From Cephalotrichum gorgonifer (Eukaryota; Ascomycota; Sordariomycetes; Microascales; Microascaceae), in NCBI GenBank assembly GCA_900312665.1, contig ONZQ02000021.1:24549-88548 (forward strand): a DNA stretch of 64,000 nt, in the 5' to 3' direction. Positions 36,575 to 47,300 of the stretch are shown in pieces. The notes under the pieces are model-generated. The model was not told where the DNA came from. It saw nothing but the letters and a program-made list of their open reading frames with translations, and did no database searches. Position 1 is the first letter of the stretch. Each line of letters starts with the position of its first letter. The translations under genes and the position numbers were made by a program.

Positions 36575-37695
36575 TATATATATGTGCTAGTAGTGTGATC
36601 CCTTATGGTAAATTGGCTAGGCCAAGAGTGATGGAGAGTGCCCTGCACAATTTGACCCAACAATATGGGGTTTATACGTCCTTGCAACGTGTGTTAGGCG
36701 TGGTTTTAAACTTCACCTAGCCGGTAAGTCGAGGACTAGGTCCTTTCGTCGCGAGATCCCACCTTCGATACCCATTCTCGTGTTCGTCCTCGTACTCGAA
36801 CTCGGGGTGGGTGGTGCACTCACATTTGATATTATATTGTGACAGGCCCAACCCCACTCATGAATCCTACATGTACATTGAACTCACTCACACCAGCCCC
36901 TCGGTATGAAGGATCTTGGGGTCACATCGGCAACCGCGCATTCTGCAGAGATAGCGAGCAACAGGGAAGAGGCATCCATCTGCCTTGCAAGGGTGTATTG
37001 TATATATGCAATCAGTCCTTAGGAGCAAGGGGGCCCATTGGAGATTAGAACCGATATACCTCCACCCACAAATCCGAACTGTCCTGGATCCGATTATCGT
37101 AGATGGTATAATGGACTTGCAGGCAGGAGCTGACAGGGAGAGAGTTTTAGAGCACTGCATGCACTATCCTGCAGCCTATGCAAGATATGCAGCGCCGTTC
37201 GTATTCCTTGCTTGTATGCACGTTCGAGGCCGGGCCGCAACTACTGGACAAGGCAGCGGCGGCCGGGAATGTAGCATACAGGTAGTGGAAACGGTATCTC
37301 TACGACGGATGCCTGCCCGTGCCACCCAGAAAACACGAGGTTCCTTCGTCGCACTACTCGTAACCGCATATTTGCGGCCATCCTCTGGATGCACCATCTG
37401 TCGCACAAAGGCGACCAGGCACGTCGTGATATGCAGCCCGTACATCGAGATCCACCGAGCTCTTTCAAAAAAAAATCCATCATTCCATCGAGAGACTGAC
37501 CCGAACAGCTACCCTCGTTCTCAACCGTGAGCCTTTTGATCTTCACGTTTCCCACCGGTCCGGCCCGGATTATCACTGTTACAGACCCTGCTGCTGCTGC
37601 CGGAAATCAATCACACCCCTCCCGGGCCGCGACACTGTAACACGGAAAAGAGAAGGCTATTACAGCCCCTACCTATCTACCCCGCACTCCGCGAT
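36575..37695. other. Intergenic, no gene seen
   Basis: 1.1 kb without supported coding sequence. Short open frames occur on both strands but lack domain-like sequence. An A9 run lies at 37467-37475. Confidence 0.5.
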
Positions 37696-38532
37696 ATGGA
37701 CCTCCCCGGCCCCCTCGTCGTCATCCCGCCATCCCGCCGTCCCCACACACACACCGTCATCTTCCTCCACGGTCGCGGCGACTCGGCGCGCGCCCTCGCC
37801 GAGAATCTCCACCACTTCGCCGACTCCCGCGGCTGGTCGCTTTTCGAGAACTTCCCGTCGTTCCGCTGGGTGTTCCCGCAGGCGAACCTCTGCGACGTGG
37901 CGGCCACGGGCGACAGGACGTTCCAGTGGTTCGACACGTGGAACATGCGGGACCTCGGTGAGCGGGAGGAGCTGCAGAGGGAGGGGCTGGCGGGGAGCGT
38001 GGGGAGGATGAGGAGGCTCGCGAGGGAGGAGGTGGAAAGGCTGGGGGGGAGGTGGGAGAAGGTGGTGCTGGCGGGGATCAGCCAGGGGGGCGCGACGGCC
38101 GTGCAGACGCTGCTGAACCTGGACTTCAAGGTGCCGGAGGAGGAGGGGGAGGGAGAGGGAGAGGGGACCAAGGTGAGGAGGATCGGGGCCGTCGTCGGCA
38201 TCTCGTGCAGGCTACCCTTCCCGAGGAAGACGCTGGCGGAGACGAGGGCGGAGGTCGGGGTGTGGACTGGGGAGGGGGGCGAGGGTGACGACGAGGTGGT
38301 CAGGAACACGGCGGTGCTGCTGGAGCACTGCGCCGACGACCCGCTCGTGCGCGTGGAGACGGGGCGCGAGGTGCGCGACAGGCTGGTGGACTACGGGGCG
38401 CCGGTCACCTGGAAGGAGTACCCGGACGGGGGCCACTGGTTCAACTATCCGGCCGGGGCCGACGACATGGGCGAGTTTCTGAGGAGGGAGTTCGGGCTTG
38501 GGCGGGACGGGGCGCCGCTGGGTGGTAGCTGA
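37696..38532 (+). CDS. Phospholipase/carboxylesterase family protein (acyl-protein-thioesterase-like)
   Basis: A single-exon alpha/beta hydrolase of 278 residues. It shows TVIFLHGRGDSA (oxyanion region), the nucleophile elbow AGISQGGATA (Ser129), the catalytic Asp in HCADDPLVR and the His in PDGGHWFNYPAG. This is the APT1/carboxylesterase signature, although the protein is longer than the ~230-residue APT1 enzymes. It has an acidic Gly/Glu insert (VPEEEGEGEGEG, coded by a GGAGGG-rich stretch) between strands. No signal peptide, so it is cytosolic. Several related fungal paralogues exist, so I do not assign protein depalmitoylation as its substrate with confidence. The start follows a normal C/A-rich leader. 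Confidence 0.9.
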   Translation: MDLPGPLVVIPPSRRPHTHTVIFLHGRGDSARALAENLHHFADSRGWSLFENFPSFRWVFPQANLCDVAATGDRTFQWFDTWNMRDLGEREELQREGLAGSVGRMRRLAREEVERLGGRWEKVVLAGISQGGATAVQTLLNLDFKVPEEEGEGEGEGTKVRRIGAVVGISCRLPFPRKTLAETRAEVGVWTGEGGEGDDEVVRNTAVLLEHCADDPLVRVETGREVRDRLVDYGAPVTWKEYPDGGHWFNYPAGADDMGEFLRREFGLGRDGAPLGGS

Positions 38533-39874
38533 AAAAAAGGGCAAAAGGGAGGGGGGAGATCGTCTGCTAATTCGTTGCTCGGGTCGAGGCTCTCGTCGGG
38601 ATTCTTTCACAATGGCCGCGTCTCTTATCTCTCGTGTTCCTCGTCAGATTAGGGCGCTCTCACTCATGGTGAGACAGTACCTCGTGTTTCTCGCGTTTCT
38701 TCCCAGGGCTCTCATCGAGAGACTATTTCTCCGGCCTACCCATGTTTTCCCACGTTTTCTCATGCTTTTCCTACTTTATTCCTCATGTTTCTCATCAAGA
38801 CAGTGTCTCGAATGTGGGCACCGTTCTGGTCCCATAGCAACCCTGGGTGGATGGGCATCATCCCGTGTGATATTTATCTCAGATGGTAAGAATAACAACG
38901 ATAAGAATAGGGCGAAATAGCAGGCGGGGCAGCCCCCGTAAGCAGGGCACGAGTCAGGTCTGTTTTGTTATTCTTCGCGCGCCCTGTTAGCATTTGCTTC
39001 TTTCACCATTTAGCTTGCTTATTCTTCGCGTGAATTGAAGCCTCCATGCTCCTCTTTTGATCCACAGCAACAGGTGATGGGAAGGATGTTTCAGGCGGTC
39101 CGTGCATAAATAGTATCCGACAAAGGAAGGAAAGAGCCCACCACCACCTGATGCCAGCCGCGACCACCCCGTGACTGTGACTAGCCCCCGCTTCGACCCC
39201 CCCGGCCCCCCAAATTTACGGTTTAGCCCTGGCCCCTGGCGCCAATCGTGAACTTCCGCTTGGCGGAAGGCTGGGAATAAACAAGAACTATGCAAGTTAT
39301 GCCCTCGACGGAGCCCAGACACGCCTCCACCTTCCCTTCCCTTCACCATCACGACTCGCGTCGACTCCTTTTTTCGCGACTGCCTCCACACCGCTCCCGC
39401 CCAACTTCGCGTCGCCCGTCGCCCCTTCTTCCTTTTTTTTTTCTCTCTCTCCTCACCGACCACGACCTACGAGTAACTCGGGTACAAACAAGTACACTAC
39501 AGTACTGCCACGACAGCAAGCAGCAATCAGCACTGACGTGGACGGACGTGGTTCCCGCATTTGAGCCGCTTGCGGACGGGCCCCTCAAAACAGATCCACA
39601 GCGGCAGCGAGCAGTGAAGCAGCACAGCCTGTATTCCAAACACCAGGCACCACTGTTTTGCTAGCTAGTTGGACAACGCACTGGTCTCGTGTCGGCTGGA
39701 CGGGCTTTAGCTGGTTAGACACCACCCGCGCCTTTTCCCCCTTAACCCTCTCCATCATCACTGTCACACAGGCCCATTCTTCGACCTGCTCTTCTTCCCC
39801 ATCGATTTTCCTTTGACAACGGTTGGGTCCAATCCTCTTTGGGCCAGGCCACGACCGAACGACCGACCGACACA
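38533..39874. other. 1.3-kb intergenic region with simple-sequence and inverted repeats
   Basis: Between 38,660 and 38,800 the DNA is a degenerate run of CATGTTTTC/CTCATG-like words, low in complexity. An inverted-repeat structure follows (listed separately). A strongly pyrimidine-rich leader (about 39,340-39,460, including T10 near 39436) precedes the coiled-coil gene. No coding sequence seen. Confidence 0.5.
38888..39030. repeat. Nested inverted and direct short repeats
   Basis: AAGAATAAC (38888-38896) is exactly complementary to GTTATTCTT (38967-38975). Between them is a GGGGC-A-GCCCC hairpin (38926-38936). TTATTCTTCGCG occurs twice, at 38968 and 39019. This may be a remnant of a small hairpin element, or chance in biased sequence. 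Confidence 0.4.
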
Positions 39875-41596
39875 ATGGCTCCCGATGCGGAGGATGCGTT
39901 GATCGCCAACGACACCATCGTCGTCGGCGGACCTCCTCCCTCGAGCGATGTTATCCCCGCCACACCACCCGCGGAATCCATTCCTCTCTCCTCACAGTTT
40001 GCTCTACCCTCGACCGAGGACCCCGGCTCTCCAATCGACGCAAACCTCTCCTTCAAGACGGAAGTGAACGACGACCGAGCCGACGCGGCCATCATCCCCT
40101 CCTCGCTGACCCCCCCACCCTCGACACAGGTCCACAACAACAACAATGTCGCCCCCAACGCCCCCGCAAACTCAACAACCTACGTCCCCTCGTCCCAGCG
40201 GTCGGCTCTCTTCTCGCCCCCCACGACCGTGGCCCCCCCGACCGTCCGCCGGTCCGTAGCAGCACCCGCCGAATACGTGCCCCCCACGCCCGAGGAAGTC
40301 CGCGATGCGACCCCCGACGCGCTGCGCGCCATGATGCAGAGCTCCATCGCCGAGAACTCGCGGCTGAAGATGGAGGCGGCGCACTACAAGCTCCAGCTGA
40401 ACCTCATGTCCCTGCAGGCGGGCGAGGACGCGAAGCGGGCGGCCGTCGAGCACGACATGGCCCGGCGGGAGGTCGAGGCCCTCCGCGACGGCGAGCACGC
40501 GCGGCAGGCGCGCCGGGAGCTCAGCGCCGCGACGGAGTCGGCGCGGTCCAAGTATCTCCAGGCCCGGGGCCTCTACGAGGAGGCGTCGGAGGAGGTGACG
40601 AGCCTCGAGCGGAGGCTGAGGCTCGCGAAGAAGGTGATCCAGCAGCAGGAGGACGAGGTGTGCCGGCTGAGGGACGACAGGCACCAGCTGCGGGTGAGGA
40701 TACGCGAGAACAGGGAGCACTTCAACATGCTCTGCAGCCCGGGGGGCATGTTCCACGGCGTGATGACGCCGAAGCAGGGCGCCGCCACCCCGGAGGGCTC
40801 GGGGCCGCAGGGCTCGCAGCAGGCGGCGAAGGGCACGACGCCGAAGCAGAGCACGCCCAGGCAGGGCGGCGGGAAGGCGCCGCTCACGACGGAGTCGAGC
40901 CAGCACCGGTTCGACGCGCTGATACAGGTGCTCAGCCAGGAGAACAACAGCGCGCCGTCCACGCCCTTCACGGGGTACCACCGGCCAGCGCCGCGGCAGC
41001 AGCACATGTCTCGGCACACGCGCAACGTGCAGTCCCTCTCGTCGCTGCCCACGACGCCCACGGGGTCGCGGAACAGGGAGTCGCTGCTGCCGTCGGTGCA
41101 GCTCGCGCCCAGGACGGAGCCGCCGAGGCGCTTCGGCGGGCGGAGGCTGCTGCCGGACTCGCCGCGCCGCGAGGAGCCGGACCGGGACCGGAGGAGTAGG
41201 GAGTCGACGATCTCGGTGCCGGACAACGAGGAGCTGGCGCGGCAGGCGCTGGCGTCGGTGCAGAAGGCTAGCTCGTCGCTTTCGAGGCTCTCAGGCGCGT
41301 CGAGGCCGCCGGCGGACGAGGGGGAGGAGTCGGATGTGCCGCTGAGCCAGGCTAGTGCTGTTGCGTCGGAGATGCTGAGGCGGGACCCGAGGCAGAGCTT
41401 CGAGGTTGCGGCCGCTGCGGGTGTCGGGGAGAGTCCGTCGCGGCTGGGGAAGACGGTGTATGCGGATCGGAGCATGGAGAAGAGGAGGTTGAGCGGTGCG
41501 GGCGGGCCGGCGGCCGGGGAGGCGAGCCCGACGAAGAAGGCGAAGATGGGGCTGGACAGGGAGAGGGAGAGGGTGGGGCTTGGGATTAAGTACTAG
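39875..41596 (+). CDS. Coiled-coil, Ser/Pro-rich protein of unknown function
   Basis: A single exon of 573 residues from the ATG in ACACAATGGC; the frame is open a little upstream, but without an ATG. Residues 1-130 are disordered and Pro/Ser/Thr rich. Residues ~135-290 form a strong coiled coil (PDALRAMMQSSIAENSRLKM; EEVTSLERRLRLAKKVIQQQ; RDDRHQLRVRIRENREHF). The rest is low-complexity with many SP/TP sites (MTPKQG, TPRQ, TTPTGS, LLPDSPRRE) and ends basic (SPTKKAKMGLDRERERVG). The pattern of coiled coil plus proline-directed phosphosites plus a basic nuclear-type tail suggests a cell-cycle-regulated scaffold, but I recognise no family and propose no function. Confidence 0.85.
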   Translation: MAPDAEDALIANDTIVVGGPPPSSDVIPATPPAESIPLSSQFALPSTEDPGSPIDANLSFKTEVNDDRADAAIIPSSLTPPPSTQVHNNNNVAPNAPANSTTYVPSSQRSALFSPPTTVAPPTVRRSVAAPAEYVPPTPEEVRDATPDALRAMMQSSIAENSRLKMEAAHYKLQLNLMSLQAGEDAKRAAVEHDMARREVEALRDGEHARQARRELSAATESARSKYLQARGLYEEASEEVTSLERRLRLAKKVIQQQEDEVCRLRDDRHQLRVRIRENREHFNMLCSPGGMFHGVMTPKQGAATPEGSGPQGSQQAAKGTTPKQSTPRQGGGKAPLTTESSQHRFDALIQVLSQENNSAPSTPFTGYHRPAPRQQHMSRHTRNVQSLSSLPTTPTGSRNRESLLPSVQLAPRTEPPRRFGGRRLLPDSPRREEPDRDRRSRESTISVPDNEELARQALASVQKASSSLSRLSGASRPPADEGEESDVPLSQASAVASEMLRRDPRQSFEVAAAAGVGESPSRLGKTVYADRSMEKRRLSGAGGPAAGEASPTKKAKMGLDRERERVGLGIKY

Positions 41597-42754
41597 GAGA
41601 GTGCTTCCACATGTACGCGGCGGAGGGGATGAAGCCCTCTCCACACAAGGGCGTCTAGTTGTGGATTTGAGGATTAGGGGAGGACAACTTCACGAGACTG
41701 GGGGGATGATCCAGCTGTGGATTTGGCTGCGGTCTGGCTGCGTTGGCTCTGAAGATTGTATGATTACGACAGCCATTTTTTCTCTTCTGATTTGCGAGCT
41801 TCGTCTAGGGTCTAGGGTTCATTGGTGGGAAAGGGGAGGAAGGGAAAAGGAAGGCGAGGGAAAGCGAGAATTCAAAGCATAGATGGGTAGGACAGCGCAG
41901 GGCAGGACAGGGCGAGAATGAAGGGTGAAATTTGTACATCTCACGACAATACAGTATGGTACAGTATTCGTGCTCATGGGCGACTTTATTCGTAATGCCA
42001 AGCATCAATACTTACTCGTAGGGAATATCCTTGTCCGGTCCACATATAATTATGCCCATGTTGACTTGGTATTATCAATTGGGGTGACTTTCCAGGTACT
42101 ACGAGCACATATTTGTGTTATCTATTTCATCAGTTCCCGCGCTCTCTGCTTGAGCTGAGCTCGCGGGTCCTATCGGGTGCGCGCGGCTATACCTCGCCTC
42201 GAGCCTCCTCCGTAGCCGGAAGAGGAGCAGTCGCCCGCGGGCCACTGCCGAAAGAGAGAAGACTCGGATCCAACACTGCCGACTCCAATTACCTAGCCCC
42301 GCCAAACCCACGTTGGCGGCCCCACTCCCGACTCCGCGCATCGAATAGGAACGGGGGAATCCACGGACAGCAATTGGGGGAAGGAGGGGCCTAGCTTTCT
42401 TTCCCCGTAAAGTGGTAGTGTACCGTAGCGTAGCTAAGTAGCTAGTCTCCTCACGACCCCGAATTCCCGGGTGGTCGGTCTGGCGCTCGGCTTTGATTTA
42501 TTAAGACGGGTGTAGCAATTTTTGGACCCTGCTTTCTTTAAGCTCATTCCTAACCTCTAACCTCTCACACCTCTCACCTCTCACCTCACCGAGATCAATT
42601 CACTACTTTCCCCACTACGTCCTCACTCCCTTCCCACCTCTACTCCTACTTACTCCACACACAGTCCCAAGGGAAAGAGCTTGCTTCCCTTTACCCCCCC
42701 GAGAGGGCCTCCGACCACCACCTCCTCCACAGATAGGACAGCCCGCCCGCCAAG
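41597..42754. other. Intergenic, promoter of the thiolase gene on the right
   Basis: 1.16 kb. The last ~210 bases are a pyrimidine-rich leader with the repeat listed at 42552. No coding sequence supported. Confidence 0.5.
42552..42590 (+). repeat. Short CCTCTCA-type direct repeats in the thiolase leader
   Basis: The words AACCTCT, AACCTCTCAC, ACCTCTC, ACCTCTC and ACCTC follow each other directly about 170-200 bases before the thiolase ATG. Pyrimidine tracts here are common in fungal core promoters. Confidence 0.6.
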
Positions 42755-44014
42755 ATGACGTTCGCCCGCGGCCTCGCCTCGGTCCTGAAAAAGACCCCCA
42801 ACGACATCGTCCTCCTCTCGTCCCTCCGCACCCCCATAACCCGCTCCTACAAGGGCTCCCTCAAGGACGCCTACCCCGAACAGCTCCTCGCCTCCGTCCT
42901 CTCCGCCACCCTAGCCGCGAACCCTAACCTCCCGCCCTCGGCCGTCGAGGACGTGGCCGTCGGCGTCGTCCTCTCCGAGCTGGGCGGCAGCAAGGCCGCC
43001 CGCATGGCCCTCAACCACGCCGGCTACGACACCGCCTCCACAAGCCTGTACACCGTCAACAGGGCGTGCGGGTCCTCGCTGCAGGGCCTCGCCGTCGTGG
43101 CGGGCCAGATCCGCTCGGGCATGGTCGGCGTCGGCATCGCGGCGGGCATGGAGAGCATGACGAGGAACTACGGCTCCCGCGCCATCCCGCAGGACCTCTG
43201 GCCCGTCCTCAAGGCCTCCGAGGTCGACGACGTGAAGGACTGCATCATGCCCATGGGCACCACCTCGGAGATCGTCGCGGCCAAGGGCGACGTCTCGCGC
43301 GCGGACCAGGACGCCTTCGCCGTCGAGTCGCACGCTCGCGCGTCGAGGGCGCAGACCTCGGGAGCGTTCGACGCCGAGATCGTGCCCGTCACGACGCCGT
43401 TCCAGGCCGTCGACAAGCAGGGGAACAAGGTGGGCGAGGAGGAGATCATCACCGTGACGCGCGACGACGGCATCAGGCACGACGCCACGCTCGAGAAGAT
43501 GGCGCGCCTGAAGCCCGTCTTCGCCGCCGACGGGCGCAGCACGGCGGGGAACTCGTCGCAGGTTTCCGACGGCGCGGCCGCCACGCTCCTGACGACTAGG
43601 GCTCGCGCTGAGGAGCTGGGCCTCGCGGGGAGCATCATGGGCAAGTTCGTCTCGGCCGTGACGGCGGGGTGCGCGCCGCGCGAGATGGGCATCGGACCCG
43701 CGGTCGCGATCCCGCGCCTGCTGGAGAGGCACGGGCTCGAAGTGGGCGACGTCGGGAGGTGGGAGATCAACGAGGCGTTCGCGAGCCAGGCCATCTACTG
43801 CGTCAGGGAGCTCGGGCTCGAGGACGCGTGGGTGAAGGGACGGGTCAACCCCGACGGAGGGGCCATCGCGCTGGGTCACCCGCTGGGCGCGACGGGCGCG
43901 AGGATGGTGAGCACGCTCATGCACGGTATGGGGAGGGACGGGAGCGAGGTCGGCGTCGTGAGCATGTGTGTTGGCACCGGCATGGGCATGGCGGGCCTGT
44001 TTGTGAAGGAGTAA
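42755..44014 (+). CDS. 3-ketoacyl-CoA thiolase (acetyl-CoA C-acyltransferase)
   Basis: A single exon of 419 residues. It catalyses the last, thiolytic step of beta-oxidation (3-ketoacyl-CoA + CoA to acyl-CoA + acetyl-CoA) or the reverse condensation. Family blocks are intact: the acyl-accepting Cys105 in NRACGSSLQG, GGMESM-like AAGMESMTRNY, NSSQVSDGAAA, WEINEAFASQA, NPDGGAIALGHPLGATGAR (catalytic His) and the C-terminal active Cys in MCVGTGMGMAG. Overall sequence is closest to the peroxisomal POT1/FOX3 group as I remember it. Yet the N-terminus (MTFARGLASVLKK) has no clear PTS2 and the C-terminus (VKE) is not a PTS1, so location is uncertain. Confidence 0.94.
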   Translation: MTFARGLASVLKKTPNDIVLLSSLRTPITRSYKGSLKDAYPEQLLASVLSATLAANPNLPPSAVEDVAVGVVLSELGGSKAARMALNHAGYDTASTSLYTVNRACGSSLQGLAVVAGQIRSGMVGVGIAAGMESMTRNYGSRAIPQDLWPVLKASEVDDVKDCIMPMGTTSEIVAAKGDVSRADQDAFAVESHARASRAQTSGAFDAEIVPVTTPFQAVDKQGNKVGEEEIITVTRDDGIRHDATLEKMARLKPVFAADGRSTAGNSSQVSDGAAATLLTTRARAEELGLAGSIMGKFVSAVTAGCAPREMGIGPAVAIPRLLERHGLEVGDVGRWEINEAFASQAIYCVRELGLEDAWVKGRVNPDGGAIALGHPLGATGARMVSTLMHGMGRDGSEVGVVSMCVGTGMGMAGLFVKE

Positions 44015-44384
44015 GTGATGTGCGCCGGGGAGGAGGAGAGAGAGGAAGAATCTAGCTTCACTTGTACATGATCCCAAGAATATAGATAGAAATGGCATCG
44101 CATTGCATTCCATAGGACCTGGGGATGGTGAAATCCCGAGCAGCTGGCTCACATATGGCAAATATCAGCAGCCTTGAAACAAGTGACTATTACCACTTCA
44201 TCTCTGTATTAAGTATTAAAAAGAATTACATTAGGTAGTACACACGTCCCCGAGAGAAGATATCCTGCGATCGACCCAAAATCCGACAAACCTCCCCTTA
44301 TCCCCTTATCCCCTACTCCCCTAACCCCCAACCCCTGACCGACCCAACATATCAAACCAATCACGCTCGCACTCATCCTCACCT
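44015..44384. other. Convergent 3' spacer
   Basis: 370 bases between the thiolase and LRR stop codons. Contains the G-quadruplex motif listed next. Confidence 0.5.
44294..44335 (-). repeat. Six-run G-quadruplex motif in the LRR gene's 3' UTR (minus strand)
   Basis: The plus strand has C runs at 44294-44297, 44302-44305, 44310-44313, 44318-44321, 44325-44329 and 44332-44335. On the minus strand these are six runs of four or five G with loops of 2-4 bases. They start 50 bases after the LRR stop codon, so they are probably transcribed as G-rich RNA. Confidence 0.75.
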
Positions 44385-47300
44385 TCAATCAAGCTCCTCC
44401 TCCTCACTCCCCTCTCTCCCCGCCCTCCAAATACTAACCTCAGCCGCCGGCACTCTCCCCCTCAGCCACCTCAGCGTCGTCTCCGTCCCCCTCTCAATGA
44501 TGCTAAACCTCGGCACCCTGAACCTATTCCCCCTGACCTCCAATCTCTCCAGCCCTCCCGGTCCCCCCAGCAGCCCGAGCCTGGGATTCAGGTGCGCGAT
44601 GTCGTTGTTCGACGCGTCCACGACCCGCATCCCCCGGATGGCCTCCGGGTCCAGGTCCGAGAGGTGGTTGTTCGCCACCAGCAGCACCGCCAGGGCTGGG
44701 AAGTAGCTCCTGAGCGGCGGCATCGGCAGCTCCGTGATCCTATTCAGCGACACGTCCAGCTTCTCCATCATCGGCGCCGTCAGGTTCGCCGTCAGGGGCG
44801 CCAGGCTCGTCACGTGGTTCGACGCCAGGTTGAGCTCCTTCAGCGCGGGCAGCTCGAGGGGCTCACCGAGGTACGACTCCCCCACGAGCTGGTTGTGCGC
44901 GAGGCTCAGCGCTGTCAGCGTCCCCGCGAAGAACGAGAGCGACTCCGGGAACGTCGAGAAGAGGTTCCGGTGGAGGTGGACCTGCGTGACCCTGTTCTCC
45001 GCCGCCACCCGCGACGTGATGACGGGGTGCAGCGAAGAGGACTCGGTCCCCGACCGGTCGAGTAGGCCGCCGGCCTTGACGGGCCACGTTACCTCCTTCG
45101 AGAGCGTCTGCGCGCGGGACCGCGAGGGAGACGTGGGCGGCGTGGCGTAGTGGTCGAAGTCCGAGGACCCCGCGCCGTCGTCGGCGTTGTTCTCGGCCGC
45201 CTCCGAGAACTCCTGCGCCGGCACGGGCATGGTCGCGCTGCCGTTGGTGGTCGTCGCCATCTTCTCCTCGTCAAACTGCACCGCGTCGACCGCCGTCGTC
45301 TGCGCGATGCCCACATGGTACGGCGGCGGGGGCTCGAGCCTGGCCGCGAGGATCTCCTTCAGCTCGTCCGTCGAGATGGACGCGAACTTCTTGTCGCGGA
45401 GCGGGTTCCCGCTGATCCGCAGCGTAGCGAGCCCGTCCATGCGCGCGACTTCCGCCGGCACGACGCGGATGTTGTTACTGGTGAAGTCCACGTGCTTCAG
45501 GCACTCGAGCGTCGTGAAGCCCTCTGGTATCTCTTCGATGCTGTTCTCGTCCGCCATTAGCGAGGTGAGGCTGGTCCAGGAGCTGACGTCCGGCAGTCCT
45601 TGCAGCCGGTTCACGGACAGGGTCAGCTGGCGCAGCGCCGGCAGGCCCACGGTGCGCCCTGGGCTCACAACGCGCTTCAGCTGGTTCGCCGAGATATCTA
45701 GCGTCTGGAGGGAGGGGAGCGCGGCCACGGAGTCCTCGATGAGGGTGCCCGACAGCTTGTTGCTCTTCGCCACGAGCTCGACAAGAGGCATCACGGAGAG
45801 GCTCTCGAAGGGGAGGGACTCGATGCGGTTCTCGCCGACGTTGAGGACGCGGATGCGGGATAGGCTCTCTACGCCGGGGGGCAGGGCCGAAATCTTGTTA
45901 CCATGGAGGTCGAGGATCTCGAGGTTAACGAGGTCGGAGAGGCAGGCCGGTAGGGCCCCGTCAAGGAGGTTGTTCGCGAGCTTGAGCTCTCGTAGGGTCG
46001 GGATCTGGGAGATAATGTCCAAGCTCCCGTTCGGCAGGCGGTTTTGAGACTAAAGAAAAACATTAGTTAGACGCCATCGCCATCACCAGGGAGTCGCAGC
46101 GAGACTGATTAGGGGACCTACGAGGTTAAGAGAGGTAAGCAGTCCCAGCCGTCGCAAGCCCATGGGCAGCGACACCAGCTGATTCCCATGAAGATCGATC
46201 ATCTCCACCCCTCCAAAGATGCTCCCCTTCCCGTCCTCATCGTCCGCCAGCGCCTCAGAGTCGACATCCGGGAACACGGCGTCCGCGATAACCTCGAACT
46301 CATTATCCGCCGCAACAAGCTTCGTAATGTCCACGCTCTCCGCCCAGCTCCCCGAGTTGCCCCCGGCACTAAGGTCATACATGTCCATGACTTCGGCGGG
46401 AATCTCCTTCAGCCCCAACGCAGCAATATTCAGTCTCCCCGTCGTCCGGCCCATCGCGGCCCGTTGCTGCAGCATCTTCGTCTGCGAGTTCTCCCCCGCC
46501 CCCTGGTTAAACGGGTCGTTCGATAGGGGCTCGTCGTCGAAGCCGAAGTCGAAGCCGGAAGCGACAGCGGGAGCGGGCGCATCCCCGCCGTCCTCTGTCG
46601 CGGGCGGCAGCGCGCTCTTCTTCGCCGCGGCGCGCGCCTTGGCGATCTGCTCCCGCAGCGCGGCGGAGGACTTCCTGGCCTTCACCATGGTCGGGCTAGG
46701 GCTGTTAGGGGCATCCAGATCCTCGAGCGCCGGGGGCGGTGCCATCTTGGTAGGCGTGATGGGCTTGTTTGTGAAGGCGGAGACCTTCCGCGGGGCCCGG
46801 CCGGGGGCCTGGTTCGAGCCTCCCTTCTTGACGAGGAGGCTCGAGGAGGGCTTGAGCCTGAGGGGCTTCGAGGCCATGCTGGGCGGCGAGAGGGCCGGCT
46901 GCCTCGGCGGCGCCGACTGCTTCGTGGGGCTCGGGCTCCGCTCGAGCTCGGAGCCCCGCGGGGAGGGGAGGGCCGTGGGGCCGTGGACGACGGTGGCGGA
47001 GGGGGACCTCAGCGACGGACTTCTCAGCGAGTGGACGCTAGCCCGGGGCTTCAGCGCCTTGTGCGGGGTGCCATCGATGGTGGGCAGCGGGGGCCTGTGC
47101 ATGTTCGGACTCGGCGGGGAGTGGGACCGCAGCGCATCGTCGGGGCCGGAGATGGAGTTCGTACGGGACCTGCGTAGTCCCGCGTCGCCCAGGCTCGACC
47201 CTGGCCGTGACGCGCTGCTGGAGGCCCTAGACCGCGGACGCTGGTCGAAGAAGGCCGAGGGTCTCCTGCTGACGGCAGGTGACGAGGGGATCTGCGAGAG

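Noticed and set aside
36721..36790. A stretch vaguely like a tRNA T-arm (TTCGATACCC)
   Set aside because: No matching acceptor stem or D-arm could be paired around it.
39823..41199. A 458-codon open frame overlapping the coiled-coil gene
   Set aside because: Out-of-frame Arg/Gly/Ala-rich translation; the 573-residue frame has proper start context and heptad structure.
42911..44161. A 416-codon open frame antisense to the thiolase
   Set aside because: Arg/His/Ala-rich shadow of the thiolase frame caused by high third-position GC; no recognisable protein.
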